The position numbers and the translations under genes were made by a program. Below the pieces are notes generated by a model. The model made no database searches, was not told where the DNA came from, and worked only from the letters and a program-made list of their open reading frames with translations. Shown here one piece after another: positions 53,612-63,273 of a stretch of 64,000 nucleotides of DNA; position 1 is the first letter of the stretch; every line of letters begins with the position of its first letter. This DNA is from Coriobacteriia bacterium (lineage in GTDB: Bacteria > Actinomycetota > Coriobacteriia > Anaerosomatales > Anaerosomataceae), in NCBI GenBank assembly GCA_016938135.1, contig JAFGVD010000030.1, positions 1 to 64,000 of the forward strand. The letters run 5' to 3'.

Positions 53612-54073
53612 CTAGATGTAGTCGGGACGGCGGATCATCCGCTCGTCTTCGTAGTCTTTACGGAGCGGATAGCCCACCCAGTCGTCGGTCAGCAGGATGC
53701 GCCGCAAATCGGGATGGCCGTCAAATACGATCCCGAACATGTCATAGACCTCGCGCTCGTGCCAGTTGGCCGCGGGCCACAGATCGCACAGCGACTTGAT
53801 ATGCGGGTCTTCTCTAGGCACCTCTGCTTTCAGAAATATGCCGGCGCGCATCTCTCGGGATGTAACGCGGTAGACAAGCTCAAAAGTCTCGCCACGATCG
53901 ACCGCCGTAACCATGCCGAGCCGGTCGAATCCAAGGTCACGCATGTCTGATGCCGCCGAGTAGAGACGCTCAGCTGCAACCGTGAGAGAGCCGTCCCCGA
54001 ACTCGACCGAGAACAAAGGACACAGGTCCGGATACTCGCTACACAGGTGCTCGCGGAGTTCGTTGATGTTCAC
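53612..54073 (-). CDS. nuoC: NADH-quinone oxidoreductase subunit C
   Basis: A 153-residue 30-kDa-type subunit. WPAANWHEREVYDMFGIVFDGHPDLRRILLTDDWVGYPLRKDY is the unmistakable signature. It is structural, in the connecting module with NuoB, D and I. The N-terminal region is short. The ATG overlaps the nuoB stop (ATGA); nuoD starts 12 bases after it. Confidence 0.96.
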   Translation of the reverse strand: MNINELREHLCSEYPDLCPLFSVEFGDGSLTVAAERLYSAASDMRDLGFDRLGMVTAVDRGETFELVYRVTSREMRAGIFLKAEVPREDPHIKSLCDLWPAANWHEREVYDMFGIVFDGHPDLRRILLTDDWVGYPLRKDYEDERMIRRPDYI

Positions 54074-54666
54074 TTGCGCCCACCGCCGTCTCTCAGAGCC
54101 TGGATACGGTCGCCCGCGCGCGGGTCTCCGGGAAGCGGCAGCACATATTCCACATCACGCACCCGACCCGGAGCGACGGACTCAGAGTCCACCTTCTTGC
54201 GCAACTGGAAGATCGCGTCTTGCAGCGCTTCGGGACGCGGAGGGCATCCGGCGATGTAGACATCCACGGGCAAGAACTCGTCCACGCCGCGAACGACCGA
54301 GTACGTGTCGTAGTAGAAGATGCCGCCTGAGACCGCGCAGTTGCCCATGGCGATGACCCACTTGGGGTCCGGCATCTGATCGTAGAGACGCTGGACAGCC
54401 GGCGCCATCTTGTACGTGATGGTCCCAGCCACCACCATCACGTCGGTGTGGCGAGGATCGGCGCGCGGGATGGTGCCGTGCCTGTCGAAGTCGAACTTCG
54501 AGAAAGAAGCGGCGATGAGCTCCATCGCACAGCACGCAGTACCCATCGGCATAGTCCACAAAGACTTGCCTCGAGACCAATCCATGATGGCGTCCACACT
54601 TGTGAGGATGACACTCCCGCCGGGAGAACTATCCAGAGCTTTTCCGAGGTCGTCTATGAGGGCCAA
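54070..54666 (-). CDS. nuoB: NADH-quinone oxidoreductase subunit B
   Basis: A 198-residue subunit carrying cluster N2, the last before quinone. The tandem cysteines are in GTACCAMELIA, the others in GNCAVSGG and AGCPPRPEAL. A TTG start at 54666 is favoured because AAGGGAG lies seven bases upstream; it makes the gene overlap nuoA by 13 bases. The next in-frame ATG is too far inside. DFDRHGTIPRADPRHTDVMVVAG is also well conserved. Confidence 0.95.
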   Translation of the reverse strand: MALIDDLGKALDSSPGGSVILTSVDAIMDWSRGKSLWTMPMGTACCAMELIAASFSKFDFDRHGTIPRADPRHTDVMVVAGTITYKMAPAVQRLYDQMPDPKWVIAMGNCAVSGGIFYYDTYSVVRGVDEFLPVDVYIAGCPPRPEALQDAIFQLRKKVDSESVAPGRVRDVEYVLPLPGDPRAGDRIQALRDGGGRK

Positions 54667-55022
54667 CGCAGTGCTCCCTTCTGCCAGGCGTAGTACAGAC
54701 CGAAGCCGAGGAACACCGCAAAGGAGCCGACCTCTATGGCGCCGATGACGGAGCCACGTACGGCGGGAGCGACGGCAAACAGCAGGACCGTCTCGGCATC
54801 GAAGATCACGAATAGAAGCGCGATGGTGGAGAACCTGAGGTTGACCGGGACCCATGGCGAGCCGCCCTGGGGGATCCCGCACTCGAAGGCTTCATGCTTG
54901 GCCTCACCGGGTGAACGAGGCGCCAGAACGCGGTTCACCACCAACAAGATGAGCAGGAAGACGACCGGGCCTGCTGCCAGGCCCATGACAAACAGTACGC
55001 TGTCCGAAGAAGCAAACTGCAC
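54654..55022 (-). CDS. nuoA: NADH-quinone oxidoreductase subunit A
   Basis: A three-helix subunit of about 122 residues. KHEAFECGIPQGGSPWVPVNLRFSTIALLFVIFDAETVLLFAVA holds the conserved Cys loop and the FDxE helix. I use the GTG at 55022, with GGGGGA four bases upstream; a TTG at 55034 is possible and adds four residues. First gene of the 11-gene operon. A Rex-like operator and a putative promoter are 36-75 bases upstream. Confidence 0.93.
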   Translation of the reverse strand: MQFASSDSVLFVMGLAAGPVVFLLILLVVNRVLAPRSPGEAKHEAFECGIPQGGSPWVPVNLRFSTIALLFVIFDAETVLLFAVAPAVRGSVIGAIEVGSFAVFLGFGLYYAWQKGALRWPS

Positions 55023-55057
55023 CGAGTCCCCCAATCCCCTCGTTCGGGTTTTCGGCT

Positions 55058-55086
55058 ATATTGCACGAAACTCAGGAGATTGTAAA
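55058..55086 (-). promoter_or_regulatory. Putative nuo operon promoter
   Basis: On the minus strand TTTACA (55086-55081) is followed 17 bases later by CAATAT (55063-55058). The -35 is good and the -10 poor. The leader to nuoA would be roughly 30 bases. The -35 lies within the Rex-like palindrome. Confidence 0.4.
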
Positions 55087-55097
55087 CTTTGTTACAA
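55080..55097. promoter_or_regulatory. Rex-like operator (18-bp inverted repeat) before nuoA
   Basis: TTGTAAACTTTGTTACAA is an 18-bp inverted repeat with the TTGT-N10-ACAA frame of Rex sites (consensus TTGTGAAN4TTCACAA) and perfect six-base arms TTGTAA/TTACAA. It overlaps the putative -35 of the nuo promoter. Rex senses the NADH/NAD+ ratio and is known to control the nuo operon in Streptomyces. No rex gene is in the window. Confidence 0.55.
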
Positions 55098-55122
55098 AGT
55101 CAGGTTTCGTCAGACTCATCGC

Positions 55123-57114
55123 TTACTCGTTGGCTACCCTCTCCAGCTCCTCCATCGCATGCAACCACGCCTCTTCAAGCTTTGGCAGGTTCCTCTTCAC
55201 ATCGTTGTAGGCGCCCATGGTCTGGGTGAATACCTTCTTGTCAGCGTACACCTCGGGCTCTGCAAGCTCCGCGAGCAGCTTCTCATGCAGAGCTTGCGCA
55301 TCGTTGAGCGCCTTCTCGGCGTCTTTGGCGGCCTTCTTGACGTCTTTACCTGCACGGTACAGCCTGTTGCGCGCATCGGCCTCTGCGCGTTTCTGCTCCT
55401 TGGTCTTGGGTCCAGAGGACAGCTTGGCCACGGGTGCGGACGCTGTGGCCGTTGCGGCAGGCACACGCGATGACGTCGGAGGCGATGAGGCCTCCTCGGC
55501 GGCACGGTTCATCTGTTCGCGTTTGAACAGGTAGTAGTCGTAATCACCGTCGTAGACAGTCACGCTGCCGTTGCTCACTTCCACGATCTTGTTGGCGACG
55601 GCGCGGATCAGGTGTCTGTCATGCGTGATGAGCGCGATGGTGCCGGTGTAGCCCACCAAAGCTTGCTCCAAGACGTCGTTGGACGCGATGTCGAGGTGGT
55701 TGGTGGGCTCGTCAAGACACAGCAGTGACGCAGGATGCACCAGCATCTTGGCCAGCGCCAGACGGCCACGCTCCCCTCCCGAGAGCACCCGCACCTTCTT
55801 CATGACATCGTTTCCGTGGAACAGGAAAGCGCCTAGAAGCCGACGGGCCTCCTGTTGCGTCCAACCGGGAGCCGCCTTGTCCAGCTCGTCCAGCACCGTG
55901 TTGCGCCCATCAAGCGCCTCCAGCTGATGCTGCGCGAAGTACGAGACGGTGACCTTGTGGCCCAGACGCCGTGTACCTGAATCGGGCGAAAGCTCGCCTG
56001 CAAGCATGCGCAGCAGCGTGGACTTGCCGGCGCCATTAGGGCCCACCAACGCCACTTTGTCTCCGCGGTACAAGGCAAAGTCGAGATGGTCGTAGACTAC
56101 GAGGTCGTCATAGGCCTTCCGAACGCCCTCCAGCCTCACTACCTCATCGCCGGTACGCTGGGGCTGCGGGAATGCGAAGTTGACCGTCTTGCGCTCCTCG
56201 GGAAGCTCGATAATCTCAAGCTTCTCAAGCATCTTCACGCGACTCTGCACCTGCTTGGCTTTGGTGTCTTTGTAGCGGAAGCGATCGATGAACTTCTGGG
56301 TGTCCGCGATCTTGCGTTGCTGCTGAGCGTAAGCCGCTTTGAGCTGCTCGAGCGCAAGCTCCTTCGCGTCGAGATACTGCTGATAGTTACCCTTGTAGAC
56401 CACGAGTTTGCGCTGGTCTATCTCAGCAACGTGGTCCACGAACCCGTCCATGAATGCGCGATCGTGACTGACCAGGACTATGCCGCCATCATAACCGCGC
56501 AAGAATCCCTCAAGCCACGTCACAGACTCCAGATCGAGGTGGTTGGTGGGCTCGTCAAGGAGCAGCAGATCGGGCTGCTGCAAGAGCAGCTTGGCCATTG
56601 CGATGCGCATGAGCCAACCGCCGGAGAACTCGCCTGTATCGCGCACAAGGTCTGACTCTTTGAAGCCGAGGCCCATGAGGACCGTTCGAGCGTCGGACTC
56701 AAGGGTGTAACCGCCCAGGTGCTCGAAGCGGTCGCGGATCCTGCCGTACTCATTGAGCAGATGATCCAGGTCCTCGCCCTCGGGGGTGATGGCGATGTCC
56801 TCTTCCAGCACGTGGATCCGGTGTTCAAGCGAGGTGACATGCGAAGCCACGCTCATGACCTCAGCAAGCACCGCAGAGCCAGTCATCTCGATGGCCTCCT
56901 GGCGCAGATAGCCGATGACGACGTCTTTAGGAGTGGTGACCCTGCCCTCGTCACAATCCTGGCCACCAGACATGATCTCAAGCAGCGTCGTCTTGCCGGC
57001 GCCATTGGGGCCCACAAGCGCCACGCGGTCCCTGCCACCAACGCGAAGAAACGCGTCCTTGAACAGGACACGCTCGCCGAAGGTTTTCGTGACGTTGTTG
57101 ATGGTGATAATCAC
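55123..57114 (-). CDS. ABC-F family ATPase
   Basis: A 663-residue soluble protein with two ABC domains and no membrane segment. Walker [17 protein letters not shown] and [16 protein letters not shown]; signatures [15 protein letters not shown] and [15 protein letters not shown]; Walker [13 protein letters not shown] and [13 protein letters not shown] charged interdomain linker (about 235-310) is the P-site tRNA-interaction motif. The Ala/Pro-rich stretch and C-terminal coiled coil (from about 575) recall Uup/YdiF types. Members act on ribosomes to rescue stalled translation or resist antibiotics; which applies cannot be told. It is divergent from the next gene across 32 bases. Confidence 0.92.
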   Translation of the reverse strand: MIITINNVTKTFGERVLFKDAFLRVGGRDRVALVGPNGAGKTTLLEIMSGGQDCDEGRVTTPKDVVIGYLRQEAIEMTGSAVLAEVMSVASHVTSLEHRIHVLEEDIAITPEGEDLDHLLNEYGRIRDRFEHLGGYTLESDARTVLMGLGFKESDLVRDTGEFSGGWLMRIAMAKLLLQQPDLLLLDEPTNHLDLESVTWLEGFLRGYDGGIVLVSHDRAFMDGFVDHVAEIDQRKLVVYKGNYQQYLDAKELALEQLKAAYAQQQRKIADTQKFIDRFRYKDTKAKQVQSRVKMLEKLEIIELPEERKTVNFAFPQPQRTGDEVVRLEGVRKAYDDLVVYDHLDFALYRGDKVALVGPNGAGKSTLLRMLAGELSPDSGTRRLGHKVTVSYFAQHQLEALDGRNTVLDELDKAAPGWTQQEARRLLGAFLFHGNDVMKKVRVLSGGERGRLALAKMLVHPASLLCLDEPTNHLDIASNDVLEQALVGYTGTIALITHDRHLIRAVANKIVEVSNGSVTVYDGDYDYYLFKREQMNRAAEEASSPPTSSRVPAATATASAPVAKLSSGPKTKEQKRAEADARNRLYRAGKDVKKAAKDAEKALNDAQALHEKLLAELAEPEVYADKKVFTQTMGAYNDVKRNLPKLEEAWLHAMEELERVANE

Positions 57115-57146
57115 GTCGAACAGTCTACCACCCCCGGGAGTCTCAG

Positions 57147-58493
57147 ATGACCGTACCCATGGATGCTCTCGTCATCGGCGGAGGGACCGCTGGAAACGCC
57201 GCCTCACGTGCCCTTGCAGCAAAAGGCCTGACCGTTGCGGTGGCCGAACCGGGCAAGGTTGGCGGCACCTGCCTATGGAACGGCTGCATGCCCAAAAAGG
57301 CGCTCTATAACTCGGCTATGGCGTATCAAGACGTCAAACGCGCCGAGGAGTTCGGTGTGCTCGCCCGCGGAGTGGAGCTGGATTGGCCAAGCGTGCTTGC
57401 CTGGAAGTGGCACTCGCAGGAGACCTACGCGGGAGACCAGGAAGGCGTCATGGCGTCGCGCGGTATCAAGCACCTCAGTGCAGCGGCGCGATTCATCTCC
57501 CCTACCGAGCTCCAGGTTGGAACCGAGGTGTTCTCTCCGGGCGCCGTGATCGTGGCCACGGGGTCACGCGCGGTGATTCCATCCATTCCCGGTGTGGAGC
57601 TTGCTGACACCAGTGACGAAGCATTGAGATTTCCGGAGCTTCCGGCCTCCCTCATCATCATCGGCGCCGGCTACATCGGGATGGAGTTTGCCGGAATCTA
57701 TGCATCTTTCGGCACGGAAGTGACCATGCTGGTGCGTGATTCAGTGCTGGCATCGTTTGATGCGGAATGCGTCGCCATCGCCGTATCCGAACTTCAGGCC
57801 CTGGGGGTGAGGTTTGTATATGACGCATCCGTCACGCAGATAGAAGGGGTGCGCGGAGACCTTATCGTGCGATTCACCACGAGCGGTGACAGCCAGGACA
57901 GGGTGTCTGCTGAGAGAGTACTGGTGGCCACCGGTCGACTCCCGGCGCTTGATGAGCTGAACCTGGACGCTGCGGACGTCCACCGAGACGAACTCGGGCT
58001 CCCGGTCCTGGACGCGTCACTGCGCTCCACCAACCCAAGAGTCTGGTTCGCCGGCGACGCAACCGGTCAGAAGATGCTGACTCCTGTCGCCCACACGCAG
58101 GGAGTCCACGTTGCGCAGTCGATCATCACCGGACAACCCACCGCGCCGGACACATCGGCGATACCCACGGCATGCTTCACCGTCCCTGCGCTGGCGCAGG
58201 TAGGCATCAATGAGGCAGAAGCGACAGCCCGTGGCATCAGCCATCGGGTGATCCGGGGCACCCCGGAGTACGTGGGTGCAGCGATCATCACGGACCGTCG
58301 GGCTGGACTCGTGAAAGTCCTCGTGACGCAAGACGGCATCGTGCTAGGGGCGCATATCGCCGGACACGATGCCGCTGACCTGGTGTATCCCTACGCGCTG
58401 GCCATCAGGGCAGGCCTGTCGATCGCTCAGTTGGCCGGAACATCGGCGATCCATCCCGCGTTGACCGAGCTGATCAACTGGACAGTCACCTAG
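57147..58493 (+). CDS. Dihydrolipoamide dehydrogenase-like FAD disulfide oxidoreductase
   Basis: A 448-residue class I pyridine nucleotide-disulfide reductase. [16 protein letters not shown] binds [16 protein letters not shown] carries the redox pair Cys42-Cys47; [13 protein letters not shown] binds NAD(P); [16 protein letters not shown] is the second FAD motif. The C-terminal catalytic dyad is His436-Glu441 in IHPALTEL. No 2-oxo acid dehydrogenase genes are nearby, so the partner may be lipoamide, mycothiol-type thiols or another disulfide. GGGAG lies six bases before the ATG. Its stop overlaps the converging gene by four bases. Confidence 0.88.
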   Translation: MTVPMDALVIGGGTAGNAASRALAAKGLTVAVAEPGKVGGTCLWNGCMPKKALYNSAMAYQDVKRAEEFGVLARGVELDWPSVLAWKWHSQETYAGDQEGVMASRGIKHLSAAARFISPTELQVGTEVFSPGAVIVATGSRAVIPSIPGVELADTSDEALRFPELPASLIIIGAGYIGMEFAGIYASFGTEVTMLVRDSVLASFDAECVAIAVSELQALGVRFVYDASVTQIEGVRGDLIVRFTTSGDSQDRVSAERVLVATGRLPALDELNLDAADVHRDELGLPVLDASLRSTNPRVWFAGDATGQKMLTPVAHTQGVHVAQSIITGQPTAPDTSAIPTACFTVPALAQVGINEAEATARGISHRVIRGTPEYVGAAIITDRRAGLVKVLVTQDGIVLGAHIAGHDAADLVYPYALAIRAGLSIAQLAGTSAIHPALTELINWTVT

Positions 58494-58864
58494 TTCTGAT
58501 TGCTGCGAACCCTGAGCAACACACGCTCCATCTCAGAGAAGTGAGTGGCTGTCACGTGTGCCGGTGTCCCCCATGTCACGGACTTCTCCCGCAGGTACTC
58601 AGCGACCTCGTACAACGAGTCGCGATCAGGCTTCTCGAAGTCGCCCTTCGCCTGCCTGAACGCGATTCTGAGGATACCTTTGATGCTCCGCCGTACGTCG
58701 GCTTCTTCGGCACTCACGCCAAGAAGTCTCTTGGTGTGCGCATAATGCGGACCGTGTACAGTTGCAAAGCAATCCACCATGATGTCTCGTGCGCGTTCGG
58801 GTGATATCTCACTCGGAAGGCGCTCTTCAAGAGCCCACTCCCGATAGAGCCGTTCCCGCGCCAT
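58490..58864 (-). CDS. Conserved-looking protein of unknown function
   Basis: A 124-residue soluble protein I do not recognise. It is mostly helical and charged (SPERARDIMVDCFATVHGPHYAHTKRLLG; DVRRSIKGILRIAFRQAKGDF), with His-rich positions around HGPHYAH that could bind metal or a cofactor. The ATG at 58864 has GGAGG nine bases upstream; a TTG two codons earlier is possible. It converges with the oxidoreductase gene. The 102 bases upstream (58871-58972) contain only a short GCCC/GGGC hairpin. Confidence 0.6.
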   Translation of the reverse strand: MARERLYREWALEERLPSEISPERARDIMVDCFATVHGPHYAHTKRLLGVSAEEADVRRSIKGILRIAFRQAKGDFEKPDRDSLYEVAEYLREKSVTWGTPAHVTATHFSEMERVLLRVRSNQN

Positions 58865-58972
58865 AGTCAAACGCCTCCGTTAGCTGATGCCCGTCTATGG
58901 GCTGTCCTCAGTCGACCTCAGTAGTTGTGATCAGCTGCCTTCCCCATATACATCGGTATCAGATGAACGATT

Positions 58973-59530
58973 CTAAAGGACAGACTCCAATGAAGGCCCG
59001 GAATCCTCCACTCCTTCATCCGGGTCGACGGTTTCGTCGGGCGCAGGCGCTTCCGGAGTGAGACCCAACCAGGTCATGAACTTCGAGTAAGCATGCACGA
59101 GGCCCGGTGGAAGCGCCCTCTTGGTACCGTTGAGCACCTTCTGCTGTGCGCGCGCCAGATTGGCCTCGATCCGCGTCAGCGCATTGCTCACGCCGGTCTT
59201 CTTGGGCTCAACGGCGCCAGAACCATCCTCGGAGGCCATGACCTGCTCGCGATGCTTGTTCTTGTACGCCTTGTTCTGGGACCGCTCATCTTGGGTGGCG
59301 TCTTCAGCTGGATCAGCGACGTCATCGCCGTCCTCGGAGTCAATCGCATCCACGCCCTTGTCAGGCTTTTGCGACTTGGCACCCGGCTCGACCGGCGCCT
59401 CTTTCTTAGCCTGCCCCGGCGGAATGCTCTTGACCTTGCCGTTGCCGCCCTTGAACGCGAACGCGGTACTTGGGAATGCAAGCACCGCCATCAACACGGC
59501 CGCTGTCAGTACTGCGACGAGCTTCCTCAT
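58973..59530 (-). CDS. Secreted Lys/Asp/Glu-rich protein
   Basis: A 185-residue protein with a clear signal peptide: MRKLVAVLTAAVLMAVLAFPSTAFA, cleaved after AFA. The mature part is low-complexity and charged (GNGKVKSIPPGQAKK, then acidic SEDGDDVADPAEDATQDE), with a helical segment SNALTRIEANLARAQQKVLNGT and an acidic Pro-rich end. No domain is recognised. GGGGG lies upstream of the ATG. A CRP-like palindrome is 86 bases before the start. It probably resides at the cell surface or in the medium. Confidence 0.75.
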   Translation of the reverse strand: MRKLVAVLTAAVLMAVLAFPSTAFAFKGGNGKVKSIPPGQAKKEAPVEPGAKSQKPDKGVDAIDSEDGDDVADPAEDATQDERSQNKAYKNKHREQVMASEDGSGAVEPKKTGVSNALTRIEANLARAQQKVLNGTKRALPPGLVHAYSKFMTWLGLTPEAPAPDETVDPDEGVEDSGPSLESVL

Positions 59531-59615
59531 ACGGACTACCCCCCATGCCACACAGCGACATCACCCTGAATCGGGCAACATGAAAGTCCATCGTGTTATG
59601 GGTACCCGCATCTGA

Positions 59616-59629
59616 GTGACCGCGGTCAC
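59616..59629. promoter_or_regulatory. CRP-family-like palindrome
   Basis: GTGACCGCGGTCAC is a perfect 14-base palindrome with the GTGA-N6-TCAC frame of CRP/FNR-family operators, extended by GAG/CTC on its flanks. It lies 86-99 bases upstream of the secreted protein start, between that gene and the collagen-like gene. Nothing else stands out in 59531-59666. Confidence 0.4.
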
Positions 59630-59666
59630 CACTCATCGCATAGTCAGACAAGCGGCATAGAGTGCC

Positions 59667-61151
<1,485 letters not shown>

Positions 61152-61159
61152 ATCGTCAC

Positions 61160-61234
61160 TGGTGGGCGATACAGGATTTGAACCTGTGACTTCTTCCGTG
61201 TGAAGGAAGCGCTCTCCCACTGAGCTAATCGCCC
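61160..61234 (-). tRNA. tRNA-Val (anticodon CAC)
   Basis: A complete 75-nt cloverleaf. The acceptor stem is GGGCGAT paired with ATCGCCC; discriminator A and CCA are encoded. The D arm is AGCTCAGTGGGAGAGCG-like; the anticodon arm CTTCC-TTCACAC-GGAAG gives CAC (reads GTG, valine); the T arm has GGTTCAAATC. A TAGAAT at 61274-61269 is a possible -10, with a leader of about 28 bases. No integrase or duplicated tRNA end suggests use as an attachment site. Confidence 0.97.
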
Positions 61235-61310
61235 GTTCTTGGTGGCCGCCCAAAGAGCGGCGACGACCATTCTAGCGTGTTCACGCTGCGAGGGGTACCC
61301 CGATTTCAGC

Positions 61311-62984
61311 CTAAGGCAGAAGCTTGTCCAGCGACGTCACGACTGCGGGGGTGACGGCGTCCTCTCCGCCGTACACCTCGACCCTGATCAAATCGTCGGT
61401 GTGGCTCTTTACGAATGTGGACACGGAGCCGGACAGCGCATCCGGACGCGTCAAGAGCAGCGCACCCGTACGGCATCCGCACACCACACCACCACCCAGA
61501 CCGTCCGGGAAGTTGACACCTGTGGCTACACCCAGGTACACAGCTGACGTCAACGAGTGCTTGATGCCCCAGTCTGCGATCGCTTTGGACGTGGCGTACC
61601 GGTCACTGCCGCTCAGACGCTCAACGCACAGTATGGAGGGCAGCTTCTTGATCGCTGCCTCTACACCGGTGCTGACCGCAGTGGCTCCACCGGCGATGAC
61701 AACATCGGAGACGTTGTACTTGTCCATGAATGCGCGGGTCTCACTGGACAGGGTGCCGGAATCGGTCAGCAAGACGGGATACTGCTTATTGAACGCGATG
61801 GGGCCTATTGAGAGCGCGTCTGCGAACGCGTCACCGCGTGTGACGAAAGCAGTGCCGGTCCAACTCTGCCCGGACTTCTGGACGACACGGCGAGCTATCG
61901 CCACAGCTGTAGCGTAGCGGTTCTCTCCCTTGAGCCTTTCCACGGTCCGGCCGGACGCCTTGATCGCCGTATCCACCGAAGACGATACAGCACTGGTGCC
62001 GCCCACGATGATGACCTTTGTCGCGCCGAGACGACCGAGTTCGGTCAGCACTCCACTGCTCAAAGAGGCTTTCGCTGTCAGCAGCAAAGGACATTCATAG
62101 GCGCCAGCCAGCGGTGAAGCGGCCAGAGCATCAGGAAAGTCCTCGCCGGTGGCCAGAATGACCGTCTTTGCGCTACCTGCGGCAAAAGTCGCCTCGGACA
62201 GGGCGATGGCCGTTGCGTATCGATTGCCGCCTTGCAGCCGGACGACGTCGCCGACGGTAGGCGTCAAGGAGCGCTCCCATTGGAGCGTGTACGCGCCCGA
62301 ACCGGCAGCAGTCCTGGTCTCGAAGTAGTACGCGCCGGCGGTCTTCACATCCAGCACGAGGCTCTCTGAAGACGTCGGGCCGTTGGAGTACGCGATGGGG
62401 ACGTTGACGGCAAGGTCAGCAGGATCAGGCCCATAGACATAGAGATCTAAGTCGGTGCCCGCGTCTCCTGACAACGACAACGTCACGCGCTCGCCCGCAG
62501 CCAGCATCATGAACACCGCATCGTTGACGTCAGTGGAGATGTTCAGCGTGTCCGCGATCGGTCCTGTCAGCCATTGTGTGGCGCCGGCGATCGTATCGTC
62601 GCTGCCGAGCGTGGGTATATCGAACGTCTCCAAGACCAGCGTATAGGCCGCCGCGCCTTGTGTCGCGACGATGGCGAGACTGTACGTCGCCGCGGAAGCA
62701 GACGTGTTGTCGAACGTGAACGTCTCAACGGCATCGTCCGTCATCGTCCCGCGAAGCGGAGGATCCACATCGATGGAGGTGGCATACGGGTAGAAGAGAT
62801 ACGCGTCGGCAAGCAGCAACGTGGGATCAGCGCTCAGCGTGACACGGATCCTCTTGCCCGCACCTATGCTCACCGCATAGACGTCGGCTCGATCGGTGGC
62901 AAAGCTCAGCGAATCGGTGTACGTCCCGTCACTCAGCGGCACGGCTCCCGAGATGTCGTTTCCAGGGTCCGCCTGCGCCGACAC
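61311..62984 (-). CDS. Cell-wall protein with pre-peptidase-like domains and three CWB2 repeats (5'-interrupted)
   Basis: The readable 557 residues comprise two PPC-like beta domains (about 10-120 and 135-255, for example GTYTDSLSFATDRADVYAVSI and GTDLDLYVYGPDPADL), then three cell-wall-binding repeat 2 units, each opening with a variant of VxRLxGxxRYATAxAI (about 258, 355 and 455). CWB2 triplets attach proteins to secondary wall polymers in monoderms. The frame has no signal peptide of its own, and the first available start (GTG 62984) has a poor ribosome binding site. The true 5' end is the separate fragment at 63045-63164, in the same frame but cut off by one TGA. Confidence 0.85.
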   Translation of the reverse strand: MSAQADPGNDISGAVPLSDGTYTDSLSFATDRADVYAVSIGAGKRIRVTLSADPTLLLADAYLFYPYATSIDVDPPLRGTMTDDAVETFTFDNTSASAATYSLAIVATQGAAAYTLVLETFDIPTLGSDDTIAGATQWLTGPIADTLNISTDVNDAVFMMLAAGERVTLSLSGDAGTDLDLYVYGPDPADLAVNVPIAYSNGPTSSESLVLDVKTAGAYYFETRTAAGSGAYTLQWERSLTPTVGDVVRLQGGNRYATAIALSEATFAAGSAKTVILATGEDFPDALAASPLAGAYECPLLLTAKASLSSGVLTELGRLGATKVIIVGGTSAVSSSVDTAIKASGRTVERLKGENRYATAVAIARRVVQKSGQSWTGTAFVTRGDAFADALSIGPIAFNKQYPVLLTDSGTLSSETRAFMDKYNVSDVVIAGGATAVSTGVEAAIKKLPSILCVERLSGSDRYATSKAIADWGIKHSLTSAVYLGVATGVNFPDGLGGGVVCGCRTGALLLTRPDALSGSVSTFVKSHTDDLIRVEVYGGEDAVTPAVVTSLDKLLP

Positions 62985-63044
62985 GTCCTGTGCGGAGACT
63001 CCCGTCGATGATATGAGCCCAGCCGACGACTTCCAGTCGGCAGG

Positions 63045-63164
63045 TCAGGGCACATAGGATTCGGGAACCGCAACTGCCGTGACCACAGGCATCTGAACAC
63101 ACACCAACGCCACGAGAACGACCATCGGAATCAGACGTCTTGACGCATGCCGAATGAAGCGCAT
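63045..63164 (-). pseudogene. Signal-peptide fragment of the CWB2 protein gene, ended by in-frame TGA
   Basis: The ATG at 63164 has an excellent GGGGGAG site five to six bases upstream and encodes 39 residues. They form a textbook signal peptide: basic MRFIRHASRR, a hydrophobic core, and the cleavage site VTAVA. Codon 40 is TGA (63047-63045). The frame then runs open through PADWKSSAGLISS into the CWB2 protein. Either one base change broke the gene, or the stop is read through, or there is a sequence error. A six-pair hairpin (GCCGAC with GTCGGC) begins three bases after the TGA. The upstream 109 bases repeat GGGGGAGTA twice and hold no other gene. Confidence 0.75.
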
Positions 63165-63273
63165 TGATACTCCCCCGGTACTCCCCCACTTGCGCAAGAA
63201 CAACCGCGCGAAATCTCCCCCTTGAAGACCTCGCTTCGCATTATTCCGCAACGCAGCGACACAGACTCCGGAG

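Noticed and set aside
61160-61234. tRNA-Val as an integration site
   Set aside because: No integrase, no duplicated tRNA end and no change in composition beside it.
63010-63047. Selenocysteine reading of the TGA in the CWB2 protein gene
   Set aside because: The stem after the TGA is short and lacks a convincing bacterial SECIS loop, the position is just after a signal peptide, and no selenoprotein genes are visible. A nonsense change or error is simpler.
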